59,949 bases of DNA from Caldanaerobius fijiensis DSM 17918 (lineage in GTDB: Bacteria > Bacillota > Thermoanaerobacteria > Thermoanaerobacterales > Caldanaerobiaceae). Made by a program: the position numbers and the translations under genes. Within the stretch, counting starts at the first letter, position 1; every line of letters begins with the position of its first letter. The notes under the pieces are model-generated. The model ran no database searches. It worked only from the letters and a program-made list of their open reading frames with translations, and was not told where the DNA came from. Of this stretch, positions 17,771 to 27,404 are shown in pieces. Where the stretch lies: NCBI RefSeq assembly GCF_900129075.1, contig NZ_FQVH01000015.1:1-59949 (forward strand). The letters are read 5' to 3'.

Positions 17771-18334
17771 TTGAACATTAATTTAATCGGGCTGCACCTC
17801 ATAAACGATTTTGCTGGGCATATTAAATGGCTGGATTATTTGATGATCTTTTTTGCTGTGTATTCACCATTTATATATGCTGGTTTTCTGATTTTGCAGT
17901 GGCTTGTGGGCAATGATAGAGATAAAAAAGTTGCTATTAATTCTGCATTAGCAGGATTTCTTGCACTATTATTTAATTTGATTATATCTGCATTTTTTTA
18001 TGAACCGAGACCGTTTGTTGAGCATAAAGTGGTTCAACTGATAAAACACCCGGCAGATGCGTCATTTCCCAGTGACCACTCATCACTTTCCAGTTCAGTG
18101 TCATTTACTGAAATGCTGTACAATAAGGTCATCGGTAGTTTAATGATCGCTTTTTCTATAGGTGTAATGATATCCAGGGTTTATGTGGGGGTCCATTACC
18201 CTGGCGATGTATTAGGCGGATTGGCAGTTGGCTTTATCAGCAGTCGTATTTTAAAGAATATTGACAAATACATTGAACCGCTGGAAAATAAAGTAATTTC
18301 CATATACAGAAGAATTGCAAAAAATAATATATGA
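17771..18334 (+). CDS. bcrC: PAP2 family undecaprenyl-diphosphatase (BcrC-like)
   Basis: 187 residues with several membrane helices and the three acid-phosphatase motifs: FYEPRPF, FPSDHSSLSSS and SRVYVGVHYPGDVLGG (catalytic His in motif 3). BcrC-type enzymes recycle undecaprenyl diphosphate for cell-wall synthesis and confer bacitracin tolerance. The start is TTG 17771 with GAAAGGTG upstream. The next two genes are a response regulator and histidine kinase, so an envelope-stress link is plausible, though a terminator-like palindrome lies between. Confidence 0.8.
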   Translation: MNINLIGLHLINDFAGHIKWLDYLMIFFAVYSPFIYAGFLILQWLVGNDRDKKVAINSALAGFLALLFNLIISAFFYEPRPFVEHKVVQLIKHPADASFPSDHSSLSSSVSFTEMLYNKVIGSLMIAFSIGVMISRVYVGVHYPGDVLGGLAVGFISSRILKNIDKYIEPLENKVISIYRRIAKNNI

Positions 18335-18360
18335 GTTATAATATGTTTAGTTTGATTTAT

Positions 18361-18386
18361 AGCGCGGATATCCGCGTTATTATTTT
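18361..18386 (+). terminator. Palindrome and T-rich run after bcrC
   Basis: CGCGGATATCCGCG (18363-18376) is a perfect 14-bp palindrome able to form a short GC-rich hairpin with an ATAT loop, followed by TTATTATTTT. It fits an intrinsic terminator for bcrC; being palindromic it could also bind a dimeric regulator ahead of the two-component genes. Confidence 0.55.
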
Positions 18387-18402
18387 GAGGTGATTAAATG
18401 AT

Positions 18403-19089
18403 ATGAGTATGGGTAATAGCATTTTGCTAGTCGAGGACGATAAAATGATAGCCAGGTTTGTGGAGCTGGAATTGCAACATGAGGGATTTAGTGTGGATAT
18501 AGCCAATGATGGCATTGAAGGATATAACAAATTAACCACAAATATATATGATCTGGCGATACTGGATATAATGCTACCAGGCATGGATGGCATACAATTA
18601 TTAAAGAAGACGCGAGAATTTTCCAATATCCCGATAATATTATTGACAGCCAAAGATGAGGTATCAGATAAGGTAATGGGACTGGATTCCGGTGCTGATG
18701 ATTATGTAACAAAGCCCTTTGCCATAGAAGAATTGTTGGCAAGAATAAGAGTGCTTTTGAGAAAAAATAAAAAGCAGGAGGACGAGAATAGTTATAAAGT
18801 GGCAGATCTTGTATTAAACACAGCAACACGGGAAGTGACAAGAGGAAATAAGAATGTGCCGCTTACTAAAACAGAGTTTGAATTATTACTTTTTTTGCTA
18901 AAAAATAAAAATATAGTTTTGTCCAGGGAGAGAATACTCAATGAAGTATGGGGATATGATTATATTGGCGATACAAATATTGTAGATGTGTATATAAGGT
19001 ATTTAAGGAGTAAAATAGATGACGGGTATGATGTAAAATTGATACAGACTGTCAGAGGCGTTGGGTATGTGATAAAGGAGCATAAATAA
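18403..19089 (+). CDS. OmpR/PhoB-type response regulator
   Basis: 228 residues. Receiver domain at about 6-120 with acidic pocket E11-D12-D13, phospho-acceptor D55 (LAILDIMLPGMDG) and the KPF lysine. The C-terminal winged helix has the usual TKTEFELLLFLLKNKN and VDVYIRYLRSKID segments. GAGGTGATT precedes the start. The stop overlaps the kinase ATG (TAATG), so the pair is co-translated. Likely responds to an envelope or antimicrobial signal. Confidence 0.9.
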   Translation: MSMGNSILLVEDDKMIARFVELELQHEGFSVDIANDGIEGYNKLTTNIYDLAILDIMLPGMDGIQLLKKTREFSNIPIILLTAKDEVSDKVMGLDSGADDYVTKPFAIEELLARIRVLLRKNKKQEDENSYKVADLVLNTATREVTRGNKNVPLTKTEFELLLFLLKNKNIVLSRERILNEVWGYDYIGDTNIVDVYIRYLRSKIDDGYDVKLIQTVRGVGYVIKEHK

Positions 19090-20456
19090 TGAAGATTTCA
19101 CTAAAGATCACCCTAATCTATTCATTACTTTTTTCTTTAGTGTTACTTATACTCAGTGCATCAATATTGTTTGGTTTGAGATATTACCTTATAGAGCAAT
19201 CCATAAATCAGGTTTATAATCAATCAGATGCCATATTAGAAAAAATCAAGGAAATAAAAGGGGAGTTTAATGATTATAATGAGAATTTATTGTTTGATAC
19301 AGGTGAATCTCAAAATATGATTGCAAGAGTATATGATAGTAATGGTAAAATTATATATTCATCGGTGAAAAACGACAAATTAAGACTTCCCTATTTAAAT
19401 AATGTAGGCAAGGCAAAAAAAATAGAAAAAGACGAATATCACCTCGTATATTTAAATCAGAGGATTGAAATAAGTGGTAAAATATTTTACATCCAACTTA
19501 TAAAAGACATGGAAAATGAATATGATTTCTTAAAGGCGTTGTTTATGATACTGCTGTTTGTAGATGGGATAGGTATATTTTTGTCCATTGGCGTGGGATT
19601 TGTTGTGACACTGAAAGTATTAAAGCCGATCAATTATTTGATACGGGAGGTACAAAGCATAAGGGCGACTGATCTAAATAAAAGAATTAAGGTAAATGGT
19701 CCCGATGATGAGCTTACCCGTTTAGCAAAAACCTTTAATGAAATGCTGAATAGGATACAGGATTCCTTTGAGCGACAAGAGAGATTTATTTCTGATGTAT
19801 CCCATGAATTAAGAACACCTATTGCGGTTATAAAGGGATATATTGATATGTTAGATAGATGGGGTAAAAATGATAAGAGTGTTTTGCAGGAAGGCATTGA
19901 CGCTATAAAAAAGCAGGCGGATGAAATGAAGTTATTGACAGAGCGCCTTTTACTAATTGCGCGAGGTGATAAAGGGCAAATAAAAATAGAGAAGAGCAGT
20001 TTTTGTTTAAATGATATCGTTAATGAGGTTGTTTCAGAAGCTAAAATCATATCACCAGAGCACAATATAAAAGTACAAAGTGAACAAAATATCATTTTTT
20101 ATGGTGATAAAAATCTTATTAAAGAGATGCTGAGGATATTTATTGACAATAGCATAAAGTATACAAAAAAGGGTGGCCGTATTTTAATAAAATTAATTAG
20201 AAATGAATCGGAGGTAAAAATGTCTATTGAGGACGATGGAATAGGCATACCGCCGGAGGACATACCGCATATTTTTGACAGGTTTTACCGTGTTGATAAA
20301 TCCAGAAACAAGGAGCAAGGGGGCTGGGGTTTGGGATTATCTATAGCAAAGATGATAATAGATATGCACGATGGAATTGTGTTTGTTGAAAGCAAGGTTG
20401 GTGAAGGTACAAAGTTTATTATTAAATTTCCTCAAGGTGTTAAGGCGAATGTTTAG
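19089..20456 (+). CDS. Membrane sensor histidine kinase
   Basis: 455 residues: TM1 (about 7-30), an extracellular sensor loop of ~120 residues, TM2 (about 153-180), HAMP linker, HisKA with the phosphorylated H239 (DVSHELRTP), and an HATPase domain with N box (IFIDNSIKYT), G1 (EDDGIGIP), F box (IFDRFYR) and G2 (GWGLGLSI). A complete EnvZ/WalK-type kinase paired with the upstream regulator. Confidence 0.9.
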   Translation: MKISLKITLIYSLLFSLVLLILSASILFGLRYYLIEQSINQVYNQSDAILEKIKEIKGEFNDYNENLLFDTGESQNMIARVYDSNGKIIYSSVKNDKLRLPYLNNVGKAKKIEKDEYHLVYLNQRIEISGKIFYIQLIKDMENEYDFLKALFMILLFVDGIGIFLSIGVGFVVTLKVLKPINYLIREVQSIRATDLNKRIKVNGPDDELTRLAKTFNEMLNRIQDSFERQERFISDVSHELRTPIAVIKGYIDMLDRWGKNDKSVLQEGIDAIKKQADEMKLLTERLLLIARGDKGQIKIEKSSFCLNDIVNEVVSEAKIISPEHNIKVQSEQNIIFYGDKNLIKEMLRIFIDNSIKYTKKGGRILIKLIRNESEVKMSIEDDGIGIPPEDIPHIFDRFYRVDKSRNKEQGGWGLGLSIAKMIIDMHDGIVFVESKVGEGTKFIIKFPQGVKANV

Positions 20457-20464
20457 ATAATTAG

Positions 20465-21361
20465 CTATTGGTCTATAATAACAGGTTGTCTGTAAACAGC
20501 GGTGCTGAAAATTCTTTCTGCTTCAACCAGTGGAAGTCCTTTTATATTCATTTGATTTACATCGCCTATCCCAATACCATTGTTAATGCAGTCATAAAGG
20601 TAATAGATAGCTTGAGGTTTGAAACCTAAAAGGCGAGCACCTATCGTATCTACAGCAACAGCATCAGTACCACATAGTATGATCCCTGTGTGTATAGGTA
20701 TTCCACCAGAAGGTCCTGTACCTACCATTGCAGGATTTAAGCTTACGATAGAAAGGTCAATGGGAATTAGTTGTGCCATTGCCCGTATAAAACCATGTAA
20801 ATTCTTGTGTATTCCTTTATCCTTTTTTGGATGACCGTGTTCTTCAGCAGGTGGCCACCCCATAGCAATGTTTTTTATTGAGGCTGACACTGTAGCTTCC
20901 TCATGAACCTTAAGCTGTGTAAAGGAAATTAAAAAAGTCATTTCATCAAATAATTTGTTAAGGTTTGTGGATGATGGCGAATCATGATTCAGGTCTACTC
21001 TTATAAATGGGCCTTTATTTAGATCAATAAATTCAACACCTTCTGACTTAATCACCTGGTCAAAGCCCATGGAATTCATAATTTCTGCTGTATCTTTTTC
21101 ACCTGAACCTGTTGCGACGACAATTCTGCGTGGATTATTTTTTTTAGCAAACCTTATAATCTCTCTAAGACTCTCAGGCCCAACCACCACTCCTGTCTGT
21201 GGAGTTTGCTGTTGAACCCAATTAGGAGTGATCACCACTACATCATTGCTGTTAATCAGCTGATCGGCTTGTATGAGATTTAACGCTTCGGATATTGCTA
21301 TCCTTTCATCGTCATTTTTTGCTATACCTATGTCAGCTGAATTTCTTCTCCTTGTCCTCAT
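20465..21361 (-). CDS. DUF362 domain protein
   Basis: 298 residues of the DUF362 family: IVVATGSGEKDTAEIMNSMG, FLISFTQLKVHEEATVSASIKN, and the late LCGTDAVAVDTIGARLLGF. No ferredoxin-like cysteine cluster is present, unlike many DUF362 proteins. ATG 21361 follows GAGGTGG by a good distance; an open frame extends to 21391. No function is established for this subgroup. It is convergent with the kinase (9-bp gap). Confidence 0.75.
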   Translation of the reverse strand: MRTRRRNSADIGIAKNDDERIAISEALNLIQADQLINSNDVVVITPNWVQQQTPQTGVVVGPESLREIIRFAKKNNPRRIVVATGSGEKDTAEIMNSMGFDQVIKSEGVEFIDLNKGPFIRVDLNHDSPSSTNLNKLFDEMTFLISFTQLKVHEEATVSASIKNIAMGWPPAEEHGHPKKDKGIHKNLHGFIRAMAQLIPIDLSIVSLNPAMVGTGPSGGIPIHTGIILCGTDAVAVDTIGARLLGFKPQAIYYLYDCINNGIGIGDVNQMNIKGLPLVEAERIFSTAVYRQPVIIDQ

Positions 21362-21558
21362 TGTAACCACCTCATAACAAGTAATACCCAATAATGCATT
21401 TTTTATTCTGTATAAAAAGCAAACATTATATATGAATGAATGTTTCTATATTCAAGTTAAACAAATACAGGAGAAAAAACATCATAAGTATATAGGACAG
21501 GGGAATACGCCCTGACAATGTAACGGATACGTCACTTCCTTACAGGCTTATACCTAGA

Positions 21559-23193
21559 ATGATAGCCCAGCTGGAAGAGAAGGATATGCAGTTTGTAGCA
21601 ATATATAAGCGGCAGGGTATGAATGATATGCGGGTAATGCCACATAGCAATGCAAGTTTTATACTGGATGCTGGCATGCTTACAACTGGTTTCCCTGTAA
21701 TTCAGGTCAGAGGAGGCAAAAATTCAAGGATCAAGCTAACTTACTCAGAGGCTTTATATGTGGATGGCCGAAAAACGCCATATCATGTACCGGACAAAGG
21801 GGATGTTGAAGGAATTTTCGATGTAGTTATTTCATCAGGGAAGGTGACATATTATGAACCGATACTCTGGAGGACATTTAGGTACGTTAAAGTAGATATA
21901 GAGACTTTTGATGAAGAACTTTTTATAGAAGATATACATTATAGATTTATTTCCTATCCTTTAAAAGAAGTTGCTACATATCAATCATCAGATCCGTTAC
22001 ACAAAAAAATGTGGGATATGTCATGGTGGACTGTCAGATTGTGTACGCATGAGACCTTTGAAGATTGCCCGTATTATGAGCAGATGCAGTATGCAGGGGA
22101 CAGCCAGGTTGTTTCGCTGGTTGCAGGATATGTTTCTGGCGATTGGTCCCTTACAAGGCAGGCTGTATTGCATTTTGATTGGTCAAGGGATTATGAAGGT
22201 ATAACTAAAAGCAGGTATCCGAGTGTAGTTCCTCAGAAAATTCCATCGTGGTCAATACTCTGGGTGGTTATGGTAAGCGATTATTATTTGCACACGGCTG
22301 ATAAAGAAACTACAGAACGATGTCTTGATGGAATTAATGCTACACTTCATTGGCTTGAAAAGTACCTAAATAACTCATATTTGTTGGAGAAGTTACCGTA
22401 TTGGAAAGTAGTAGATTGGGTAAAAGAGTGGAAGCACCCTAATGGTTGCCCGCCGGGAGCAGAAGGTGGAGTGACTGCCTTAATAAGCTTACAGTATGCT
22501 TATGCTCTGATGAAGGCTGCAGAACTGTTTAGAGAGTTTGGAAGAGAACGTGAAGCGGATCACTTTATGAATATAAGGGATAAAATTACAGAAGAGGTAA
22601 GGAGATCCTGCTGGTCTGATGAACACAAATTGTATAGGGACAGACCGGGTTATGATGAATTCAGCGAACTGGGTAATGCCTGGGCAATACTATCTGAAGC
22701 TGCTACACCGGAACAGGCAAAAGCTATTGCATCTCAAATCGGCGTAAATCCTATTCTTGCAAAGTCTACCCTTTATGGCAGATTTTATGTTTTCAGGGCA
22801 TTGAGTAAAGCAGACTCGTATGATGATGTAGCGCCAAGGCTTTTTACCATGTGGCATAGCATGATGAAAACAGACCTTACTACATGGCCAGAAGATCCGT
22901 ACTTTGCCAGGAGCTACTGCCATGCTTGGTCTTCCACCCCTATATATGAATTTCTCTCAGAAATCTTAGGGATAAAGCCGCTTAAGCCGGGTTTTAAAGA
23001 GGTGCTTATAAAACCCCATATTTTAAATTTAACAGGAGCAGAGGGTAGTGTGCCTACCATGTACGGTGTCATTCATGTTAGATGGGAGATAGTTGATGGT
23101 GAATTTACTATATCCGTTAAGTTGCCTGATGGAGTTAAAGGGAAAATAGTTTTACCCAATGGACAGGTACACTTTTGCCTAAGCTCTTTATAA
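21559..23193 (+). CDS. GH78-like alpha-L-rhamnosidase, N-terminally truncated
   Basis: An open frame of 544 residues starting in the middle of the GH78 architecture. The codons before the nominal ATG still read LPYRLIPR, the conserved pre-catalytic segment, and reach an in-frame TAG about 45 bp upstream of the ATG. No ribosome site precedes ATG 21559. The barrel is intact (TFEDCPYYEQMQYAGDSQ, then WVKEWKHPNG and YCHAWSSTP), as is the C-terminal sandwich. About 200 N-terminal residues seem lost. It may be a pseudogene. Compare the full-length GH78 at 38453-41101. Confidence 0.7.
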   Translation: MIAQLEEKDMQFVAIYKRQGMNDMRVMPHSNASFILDAGMLTTGFPVIQVRGGKNSRIKLTYSEALYVDGRKTPYHVPDKGDVEGIFDVVISSGKVTYYEPILWRTFRYVKVDIETFDEELFIEDIHYRFISYPLKEVATYQSSDPLHKKMWDMSWWTVRLCTHETFEDCPYYEQMQYAGDSQVVSLVAGYVSGDWSLTRQAVLHFDWSRDYEGITKSRYPSVVPQKIPSWSILWVVMVSDYYLHTADKETTERCLDGINATLHWLEKYLNNSYLLEKLPYWKVVDWVKEWKHPNGCPPGAEGGVTALISLQYAYALMKAAELFREFGREREADHFMNIRDKITEEVRRSCWSDEHKLYRDRPGYDEFSELGNAWAILSEAATPEQAKAIASQIGVNPILAKSTLYGRFYVFRALSKADSYDDVAPRLFTMWHSMMKTDLTTWPEDPYFARSYCHAWSSTPIYEFLSEILGIKPLKPGFKEVLIKPHILNLTGAEGSVPTMYGVIHVRWEIVDGEFTISVKLPDGVKGKIVLPNGQVHFCLSSL

Positions 23194-23248
23194 ATATCAC
23201 TATAATATGCTATAATGCAAACATAATTGGAAATGGGGAGGATGTATG

Positions 23249-24868
23249 ATGTTAGATTCGTATAAGATCAGCAAAAGCCATAGACTGGATGACCCATATG
23301 TTTGTGCGGGAGATAGAATATATTTGGTCGGTACACAGGATGGCCTTTTTCCTGATATGGGAGGGCATGTACCCGAAGAAATGGGCGGCTTATGGGATCA
23401 TCCGATAAAGCTAGCAGATGGCTTTTGGGCAGTGATTAAAGAAGGTGAATATCAGAGATTTCTGAAAAAGGCTTCGATGTATATAACCGGTCCTTTTTAT
23501 CAGGAGTTTGTTTATAATTTAAAAGGTAATGATTTAATAGTAAAAAGAAAGCAATTCTGTCCCGATGGGATAGAAGGAATTGTAATAAATTATGAGATAA
23601 AAAATATAACAAACAACGATAAGAAAATAACCTTTGAATTGCTATTAAGAACTGATCTTCGTCCGGTGTGGCTGGCAGAAAAATTAAATATATTTGATGG
23701 CGACGACTTGCTGGAATATAGGGAAGACGTAGGAGTGTTTATTGGTAGGGATGAAAAGAATCCGTGGTATATTGTTTGGGGCTCTGATAAAAAAGCTGAT
23801 GACTGGGAAATACCTGATAAATTAGGGTATATAGAAAATACCAACGGCAATGGTGCCAACGGAAAGTTAATATATAAAAATATTGAAATAAAAGGCAAAT
23901 CCACGTACAGTATAAATTTTTTTATCAGTGGGTCATATGTTTCGGAACAAAAGGCGTTAAAGGATTTTAATTTTATTAAAGATAACCACGATAAACTCTT
24001 TGAAGAAAAATCAAATAGATATATGGAATTAATAAAAAGTGGAAATATAAGAGTTCCGGATGAGAGGATTAATCAGGCAATCGATTGGGTTAAATTTAAC
24101 TACGATTGGTTGATAAGAGATGTACCGGATATAGGTAGGGGCCTAGGGGCAGGCATTCCGGAATATCCGTGGTGGTTTGGCTGCGATAACGGTTATGCCC
24201 TTTTAGGCTTATTGCCAACTGGAAGGTTTGATGAGATCGAAGACACGCTCAGATTATTGAAAAATGTATCTGAAAAAGAAAACGGCAATGGCAGAATAAT
24301 TCATGAGGTATCGACCAATGGTGTGGTTTTTAATAAAGGGAATACACAGGAAACAGCTCAATTTATAAAACTTGTATGGCAGGTATTTCAGTGGACTGGA
24401 AATGTAAACTTTTTAAAAGAGATGTTTCCATTTATAGAGAAGTCAATAAATTGGCTGCTAAATGATATGGATAAAGATGACGATCTTTTGCCCGAAGGTT
24501 ATGGGATTATTGAGATTGAAGGGTTAAATTGTGAAAACATAGATACAGCTGTTTTTACCCAGAGAGCGCTGGAAGCCTATGCTGAAATGCTGGATTATTT
24601 AAAGATTGAGGGCAGTGAGATCTGGAGAGAAAAAGCGGGGTTATTAAAAGATAAAATCAATACAGATTTCTGGAAAGAAGAGGATAATACTTTTGCGGAT
24701 TTTATGGCAAAACCAGAAGAATTTATTGATAGATATGACATTTTCAAAAACAGAGGCTTTTATAGTAACGATGATGAGTTCATAAATATTATAGAAAAAC
24801 TCAAAGGAGAAGCGATAGATGCAGAACCTGGTAGAGACAAATCATTTAATGAAAAATTGGGTTATTAA
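23249..24868 (+). CDS. Six-hairpin glycosidase-like protein, 5' part (frameshifted)
   Basis: 539 residues: an N-terminal beta-sandwich (VCAGDRIYLVGTQDGLFPDMG) and most of an (alpha/alpha)6 barrel (EYPWWFGCDNGYALLGLLPTG, GNTQETAQFIKLVWQVF). It resembles proteins called glycogen-debranching or GH63-like, but I cannot name a family firmly. The frame closes at TAA 24868 just after a 1-base disruption near 24852-24858 (GAAAAATTGG). The missing C-terminus is encoded in the next frame. GGGGAGG precedes; ATG 23249 has the best spacing. Confidence 0.7.
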   Translation: MLDSYKISKSHRLDDPYVCAGDRIYLVGTQDGLFPDMGGHVPEEMGGLWDHPIKLADGFWAVIKEGEYQRFLKKASMYITGPFYQEFVYNLKGNDLIVKRKQFCPDGIEGIVINYEIKNITNNDKKITFELLLRTDLRPVWLAEKLNIFDGDDLLEYREDVGVFIGRDEKNPWYIVWGSDKKADDWEIPDKLGYIENTNGNGANGKLIYKNIEIKGKSTYSINFFISGSYVSEQKALKDFNFIKDNHDKLFEEKSNRYMELIKSGNIRVPDERINQAIDWVKFNYDWLIRDVPDIGRGLGAGIPEYPWWFGCDNGYALLGLLPTGRFDEIEDTLRLLKNVSEKENGNGRIIHEVSTNGVVFNKGNTQETAQFIKLVWQVFQWTGNVNFLKEMFPFIEKSINWLLNDMDKDDDLLPEGYGIIEIEGLNCENIDTAVFTQRALEAYAEMLDYLKIEGSEIWREKAGLLKDKINTDFWKEEDNTFADFMAKPEEFIDRYDIFKNRGFYSNDDEFINIIEKLKGEAIDAEPGRDKSFNEKLGY

Positions 24869-25493
24869 TTTACCTATGGAGGAAGGGATAGCAGAGGTAG
24901 ATAAGGCCCACAAAGCACTGGATGTGATGGAGAGCAGTGAATATACAGGAAGATTTGGCCTTAAGCTGTGCGGCACCGATAAAAGTGCCATGATGACCAT
25001 TTCTACTGCGGCGCAGGCAGAAGCAGAAGGGCAGTATGAGAGGATAGAACAGATGCTTGGATATATCAACCAGATAATATCCACGTTCTCTATCAGGATG
25101 CCAGGTACATTTTCTGAAATGTCGCCTGATTATGGATGTTTTGTTCAGGCATGGACGGGATATGGGATAATATGGCCAATTGTTACATACGTTTTTGGAA
25201 TTAGGCCTCATGCTTATAAAAAAGAGATTTTATTTAAACCGCGCAACCCTGTAGGATGGGACAATTGGGAATACAATGGAGTGAGGATAGGGACTGCTTT
25301 ATTTGATTTCAGCTATAAGAGAATAGATGACAGGAGTGAGTATGCTATACATACTGATGAAGATGAGTGGTATATGGTCATCGATTTAAAAGATGTATAT
25401 GATGAGATTTACGTAGAAACCGATGGTTCTGTTAAAAAAGTACAGAATGGAGAGAGGATCAAAATTGGTAGTATGTTAAAAATTAGATTTTGA
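24819..25493 (+). CDS. Six-hairpin glycosidase-like protein, 3' part
   Basis: A 224-residue frame that continues the previous gene after a +1 shift: homology resumes at WVINLPMEEGIAEVDKAH and includes AWTGYGIIWPIVTYVFGIRPHAY, typical of the last barrel helices, then the C-terminal beta-sandwich. Removing one base of the A5/T2 run at 24852-24858 would give a single protein of about 748 residues. Either a recent pseudogene or a sequence error. Confidence 0.65.
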   Translation: MQNLVETNHLMKNWVINLPMEEGIAEVDKAHKALDVMESSEYTGRFGLKLCGTDKSAMMTISTAAQAEAEGQYERIEQMLGYINQIISTFSIRMPGTFSEMSPDYGCFVQAWTGYGIIWPIVTYVFGIRPHAYKKEILFKPRNPVGWDNWEYNGVRIGTALFDFSYKRIDDRSEYAIHTDEDEWYMVIDLKDVYDEIYVETDGSVKKVQNGERIKIGSMLKIRF

Positions 25494-25552
25494 AAACTCC
25501 TCAAGAGTATTCCTGATGTCTTACCAGGATATTACATAGGGGGAGAAATGAT

Positions 25553-26472
25553 ATGAAGAAAAATGATGCTTTAAAGCGCATACCGGGTCTTTTCCCGCAT
25601 TTTTGGTGGGATTTAATATCGTTTCAGCTGATAATAGTGGCAGGGATTGCCACAACCATCGGCACGGCGATTTTATTGCGAAAGAGCGCGGATGCCATGA
25701 GTACAGCAAAAGATGTCCTTGGGGTTAAAGACATTATTGTGACCTTGACTTTTTTGATTTTGTTGTCAGGGCTAATAAAATTTATTCAGGATTATTATCC
25801 CATGTATTGGGGAAGTAAAAGACCTTAAATTTGGTTATAAAGACAGGTTGGTTTTAAAGGACATATCCTTTAGGGTAAAACGTGGCTCGGTATTGGGTAT
25901 AGCCGGTAAAAGCGGTCGGTGCAGGCAAAAGTACCCTTTTGAAACTATTAGCGGGCTTGTATGTGCCTGAATCAGGGAGTATGTACATCAATGGGAAGGC
26001 GTTTTCTGATATGTCCCTTGATGAGTGGAGGCAATACTTTTCCTATGTACCCCAGGACACCTTTATATTCATGGGCACCGTCTACGATAACATCGCTATA
26101 GCAGAACCGCAGGCAACTAGAGACGAAGTCATAGATGCGGCTAAAGCGGCATTTGCCCATGATTTTATAGAGAAGCTGTCTGATGGTTATAACACTATAA
26201 TCGGAAAGTGCGGCAGGGAGCTTTCAGGCGGCGAAAGGCAGAGAATTGCCATTGCTCGAGCTTTTTTAAAGGATGCTCCGGTATTGCTGCTGGATGAACC
26301 TACTGCCTCCATGGACAGTGTTGCGGAGCATCAGATAGAAAATGCATTAAGGTAGTTGATGAAAGGGCGCACAACCTTGATTGTTTCCCATCGCCTTTCT
26401 ACCTTAGCTATTGCCGATGAGGTGATGGTTTTGGATGATGGGTGTATCGTCGATAGAGGAAATGTTTTCTAA
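25553..26472 (+). pseudogene. Decayed ABC exporter (TMD-ATPase)
   Basis: The first ~85 residues are the start of an exporter TMD (FWWDLISFQLIIVAGIA). The frame stops at 25828 and most of the TMD is missing; ATPase homology resumes at about 25813 (EVKDLKFGYKDRLVLKDISF). Walker A is broken by a tandem 4-bp duplication, CGGT-CGGT at 25913-25920, in GKSG/AGKST. The rest is readable from 25939 ([27 protein letters not shown]) until a TAG at 26353-26355, after which [16 protein letters not shown] continues. At least three independent lesions make it a clear pseudogene. Confidence 0.85.
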
Positions 26473-26517
26473 GATATGCTATAATAAATTATAGAAAATC
26501 GTGGAGGTGTTTTAATT

Positions 26518-27297
26518 ATGCAAAAAGCTGTTGAGATTACATACAGTGGAAGGACTTTAAGAGGTATGATGCACATACCTGATAATTCAAACGGGAAAGT
26601 GCCAATGGTAGCGATCTTTCACGGCTTTACGGGAAATAAAATGGAGCCCCATTTTATATTTGTAAAATTGTCACGAGCTTTAGAAAAAGCAGGAATAGGA
26701 AGTGTCAGATTTGATTTTTACGGGTCAGGGGAAAGCGATGGAGACTTTAGTGAAATGACCTTTAGCGGCGAATTAGAAGATGCCAGGCAGATATTGAATT
26801 TTATTAAGCAGCAGCCTACAACTGACCTGAATAGGATAGGGGTACTTGGTTTAAGCATGGGAGGAGCTATTGCAGGTGTTCTTGCAAATGAGTATAAGGA
26901 TGATGTAAAAGCATTAGTACTATGGGCTCCTGCTTTTAACATACCTGAGGCGATGGCGAATGGGGAGAACAATAGATTTGGCGATACAATGGAGAAATAC
27001 GGTTTTGTAGATATAGGTGGTCTTGCCCTTAGCAAGAATTTTGTGGAGGATATCGTAAAATTAAATATATTTGAGCTGTCTAAAGGTTATAACAACAATG
27101 TACTTATAGTGCATGGAACTAATGATGCTGCTGTAGAGTATAAAGTATCTGATAGAATTCTCAATGAGGTTTATGGAAGCAATGCTAGAAGGGTTACAAT
27201 AGAAAATGCAGACCACACTTTTAATAATCTTGAATGGGAGAAAACAGCTATAAATGAATCGGTAGAATTTTTTAAAAAAGAATTACTAAGGGGATAG
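26518..27297 (+). CDS. Alpha/beta hydrolase (acyl esterase-like)
   Basis: 259 residues with the serine-hydrolase fold: HGFTGNKME oxyanion loop, nucleophile S113 in GLSMGGA, acid in HGTNDAAV and His in ENADHTFNN. It most resembles small intracellular feruloyl/cinnamoyl esterases and related acylesterases, which would fit removal of ester substituents from imported plant oligosaccharides, though the substrate is inference. GGAGGTG precedes ATG 26518, and a TATAAT box lies at 26480-26485 without a clear -35. Confidence 0.8.
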   Translation: MQKAVEITYSGRTLRGMMHIPDNSNGKVPMVAIFHGFTGNKMEPHFIFVKLSRALEKAGIGSVRFDFYGSGESDGDFSEMTFSGELEDARQILNFIKQQPTTDLNRIGVLGLSMGGAIAGVLANEYKDDVKALVLWAPAFNIPEAMANGENNRFGDTMEKYGFVDIGGLALSKNFVEDIVKLNIFELSKGYNNNVLIVHGTNDAAVEYKVSDRILNEVYGSNARRVTIENADHTFNNLEWEKTAINESVEFFKKELLRG

Positions 27298-27314
27298 CAA
27301 AAGGCTATTCCCTT
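27288..27314 (+). terminator. Stem-loop at end of the alpha/beta hydrolase gene
   Basis: AAGGGGATAGC (27288-27298) pairs with GCTATTCCCTT (27304-27314) with one G-U wobble and a 5-nt loop; the stem includes the stop codon. The following AAAATT is a weak tail, so efficiency is uncertain. Confidence 0.5.
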
Positions 27315-27404
27315 AAAATTAAGGTTTGTAGGTACTATAAGTTTTTAAAGGAAATAATTTTTGGAGTTACATAACTAAGAGGTTGAAGAAAGGGGTGTCT
27401 ACGA

